A stretch of 6,824 nucleotides of DNA, from the NCBI GenBank assembly GCA_016763715.1, contig JAESTG010000083.1, forward strand, positions 1 to 6,824. The letters are read 5' to 3'. Shown here piece by piece: positions 6,443 through 6,824 of the stretch. The notes beneath the pieces were generated by a model, which was not told where the DNA came from, did not search any database, and saw nothing but the letters and a program-made list of their open reading frames with translations. The translations under genes were made by a program, and so were the position numbers. Positions within the stretch are counted from its first letter, which is position 1. Each line of letters starts with the position of its first letter. The stretch is from Flavobacteriaceae bacterium (GTDB taxonomy: Bacteria; Bacteroidota; Bacteroidia; Flavobacteriales; Flavobacteriaceae).

Positions 6443-6533
6443 AGAGAGGTGGCCGAGTGGTCGAAGGCGCACGCCTGGAAAGTGTGTATACGCCAAAAGC
6501 GTATCGAGGGTTCGAATCCCTTCCTCTCCGCCA
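6443..6533 (+). tRNA. tRNA-Ser, anticodon GGA
   Basis: This is a complete class II tRNA. The D-arm region contains GGCCGAGTGGTCGAAGGC. The anticodon stem CACGC/GTGTG has the 7-nt loop CTGGAAA with anticodon GGA at 6477-6479, reading UCC and UCU. A long variable arm (ATACGC/GCGTAT, loop CAAAA) is diagnostic for Ser, and the T arm is GAGGG-TTCGAAT-CCCTT. The acceptor 3' strand CCTCTCC, discriminator G and encoded CCA complete it. Six acceptor pairs are perfect, but position 1 is A opposite C72 where G is expected. The gene follows ansA by 83 nt. Confidence 0.96.
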
Positions 6534-6645
6534 GTCCCTTTGACGACACATCCCATTATTTCTGAATTCCTGACACCTTTGGTCCCGATGATGTCTTGCG
6601 CCTGTTAATTGGGCCTGCTTTGGCGTGGTCGTCTTCCATCTCTAG

Positions 6646-6824
6646 TCATTTGACCGGCAGTCGGGAAAATACAGCTCTAAATGGCCGTATTGTCAAAAAA
6701 ATGTCACCTAAAAGCTCGTTTTCAGTTTCAGCCTTCCTATAATCAAACGGCAGATAAGCGGCATCGGATTTACCGGTAGCGCTGATGATAAGCGGGGCCG
6801 AGATGTCGGTAGCGCTGGAAAGGA
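6646..6824 (-). CDS. Hypothetical protein, C-terminal fragment with an 11-residue repeat
   Basis: This leftward frame is open from the right window edge to a TGA at 6646-6648 and gives at least 58 residues of a protein whose start lies outside. It begins with two similar 11-residue stretches, SSATDISAPLI and ISATGKSDAAY. A mixed C-terminal part follows (LPFDYRKAETENELLGD, then a short basic end FSRLPVK). I recognise no family. The period-33 repetition in this frame slightly favours coding. However, the nucleotide repeat also contains a 1-nt length difference that changes its reading phase, and a 58-codon open frame can occur by chance. No ATG needs to be present because the fragment is cut by the window. 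Confidence 0.35.
   Translation of the reverse strand, partial: LSSATDISAPLIISATGKSDAAYLPFDYRKAETENELLGDIFLTIRPFRAVFSRLPVK
6753..6820. repeat. Two imperfect tandem repeat units of about 34 bp
   Basis: Two consecutive units (6753-6786 and 6787-6820) each start with GATAAGCGG and contain CGGTAGCGCTG near the end. The first motif recurs after 34 bp and the second after 33 bp, so one base differs in the less conserved middle. The array reaches within 4 bases of the window edge, so more copies may follow. It overlaps the partial leftward frame. Confidence 0.65.

Larger units (their letters stand above)
6534..6824. other. Higher-GC segment downstream of tRNA-Ser, possibly an insertion boundary
   Basis: By direct count, 141 of these 291 bases are G or C (about 48%), clearly above the AT-rich genes to the left; for example, the 60 bases at 5341-5400 contain 18. 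From 6534 to about 6645 I see no gene, terminator or recognisable signal, only short frames broken by stops. The shift begins right at the 3' end of the tRNA, a common integration target. No integrase and no second copy of the tRNA end is visible, so a foreign origin is inference. Confidence 0.35.

Noticed and set aside
6753..6820. Possible start of a CRISPR array
   Set aside because: The units are adjacent with a period of only 33-34 bp and conserved blocks at both ends, leaving no room for normal repeats plus unique spacers.

Overview
The window reads as chromosome of a Bacteroidetes bacterium, most likely a member of the Flavobacteriaceae. The protein families are typical of that group: a TPR-containing HisKA_3 sensor kinase, a short flavobacterial retropepsin-like protease, and a TatD/type I asparaginase pair. 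Most of the DNA is AT-rich. Several start regions carry the Bacteroidetes -7 promoter consensus TAnnTTTG, and recognisable Shine-Dalgarno sites are lacking.

Left part (1-1133, + strand): the 3' part of odhB/sucB, the E2 succinyltransferase of 2-oxoglutarate dehydrogenase. The window opens exactly on the codon for the lipoylated lysine. A strong near-perfect hairpin follows and can terminate both odhB and the leftward genes that converge on it.

Centre (1163-4509, - strand), read leftward from the divergent promoter region near 4.5 kb: a small cytoplasmic retropepsin-like aspartic protease, a two-component system (a membrane sensor kinase with a TPR sensor region and a NarL/FixJ-type response regulator, coupled by an ATGA overlap), and then an unannotated 45-codon single-pass membrane miniprotein with its own TAnnTTTG element.

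Right-centre (4553-6359, + strand): a TatD-family metal-dependent hydrolase and a cytoplasmic type I L-asparaginase, 13 nt apart and probably co-transcribed. The protease and TatD genes are divergent. Two perfect TAnnTTTG boxes, one per strand, sit at the two ends of a 29-bp imperfect inverted repeat, so both transcripts appear to be leaderless or nearly so.

Right edge (6443-6824): a complete tRNA-Ser(GGA) with encoded CCA and an apparent A1.C72 mismatch. After it the composition rises to about 48% G+C (141 of 291 bases). This segment holds a partial leftward open frame with a 33/34-bp tandem repeat that runs off the window. The pattern is compatible with a tRNA-associated insertion or island boundary, but no integrase is visible. 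I do not see a complete new defence or mobile system here. The most interesting points are the interlocked divergent promoter, the membrane miniprotein beside the two-component system, and the tRNA-proximal foreign-looking segment.
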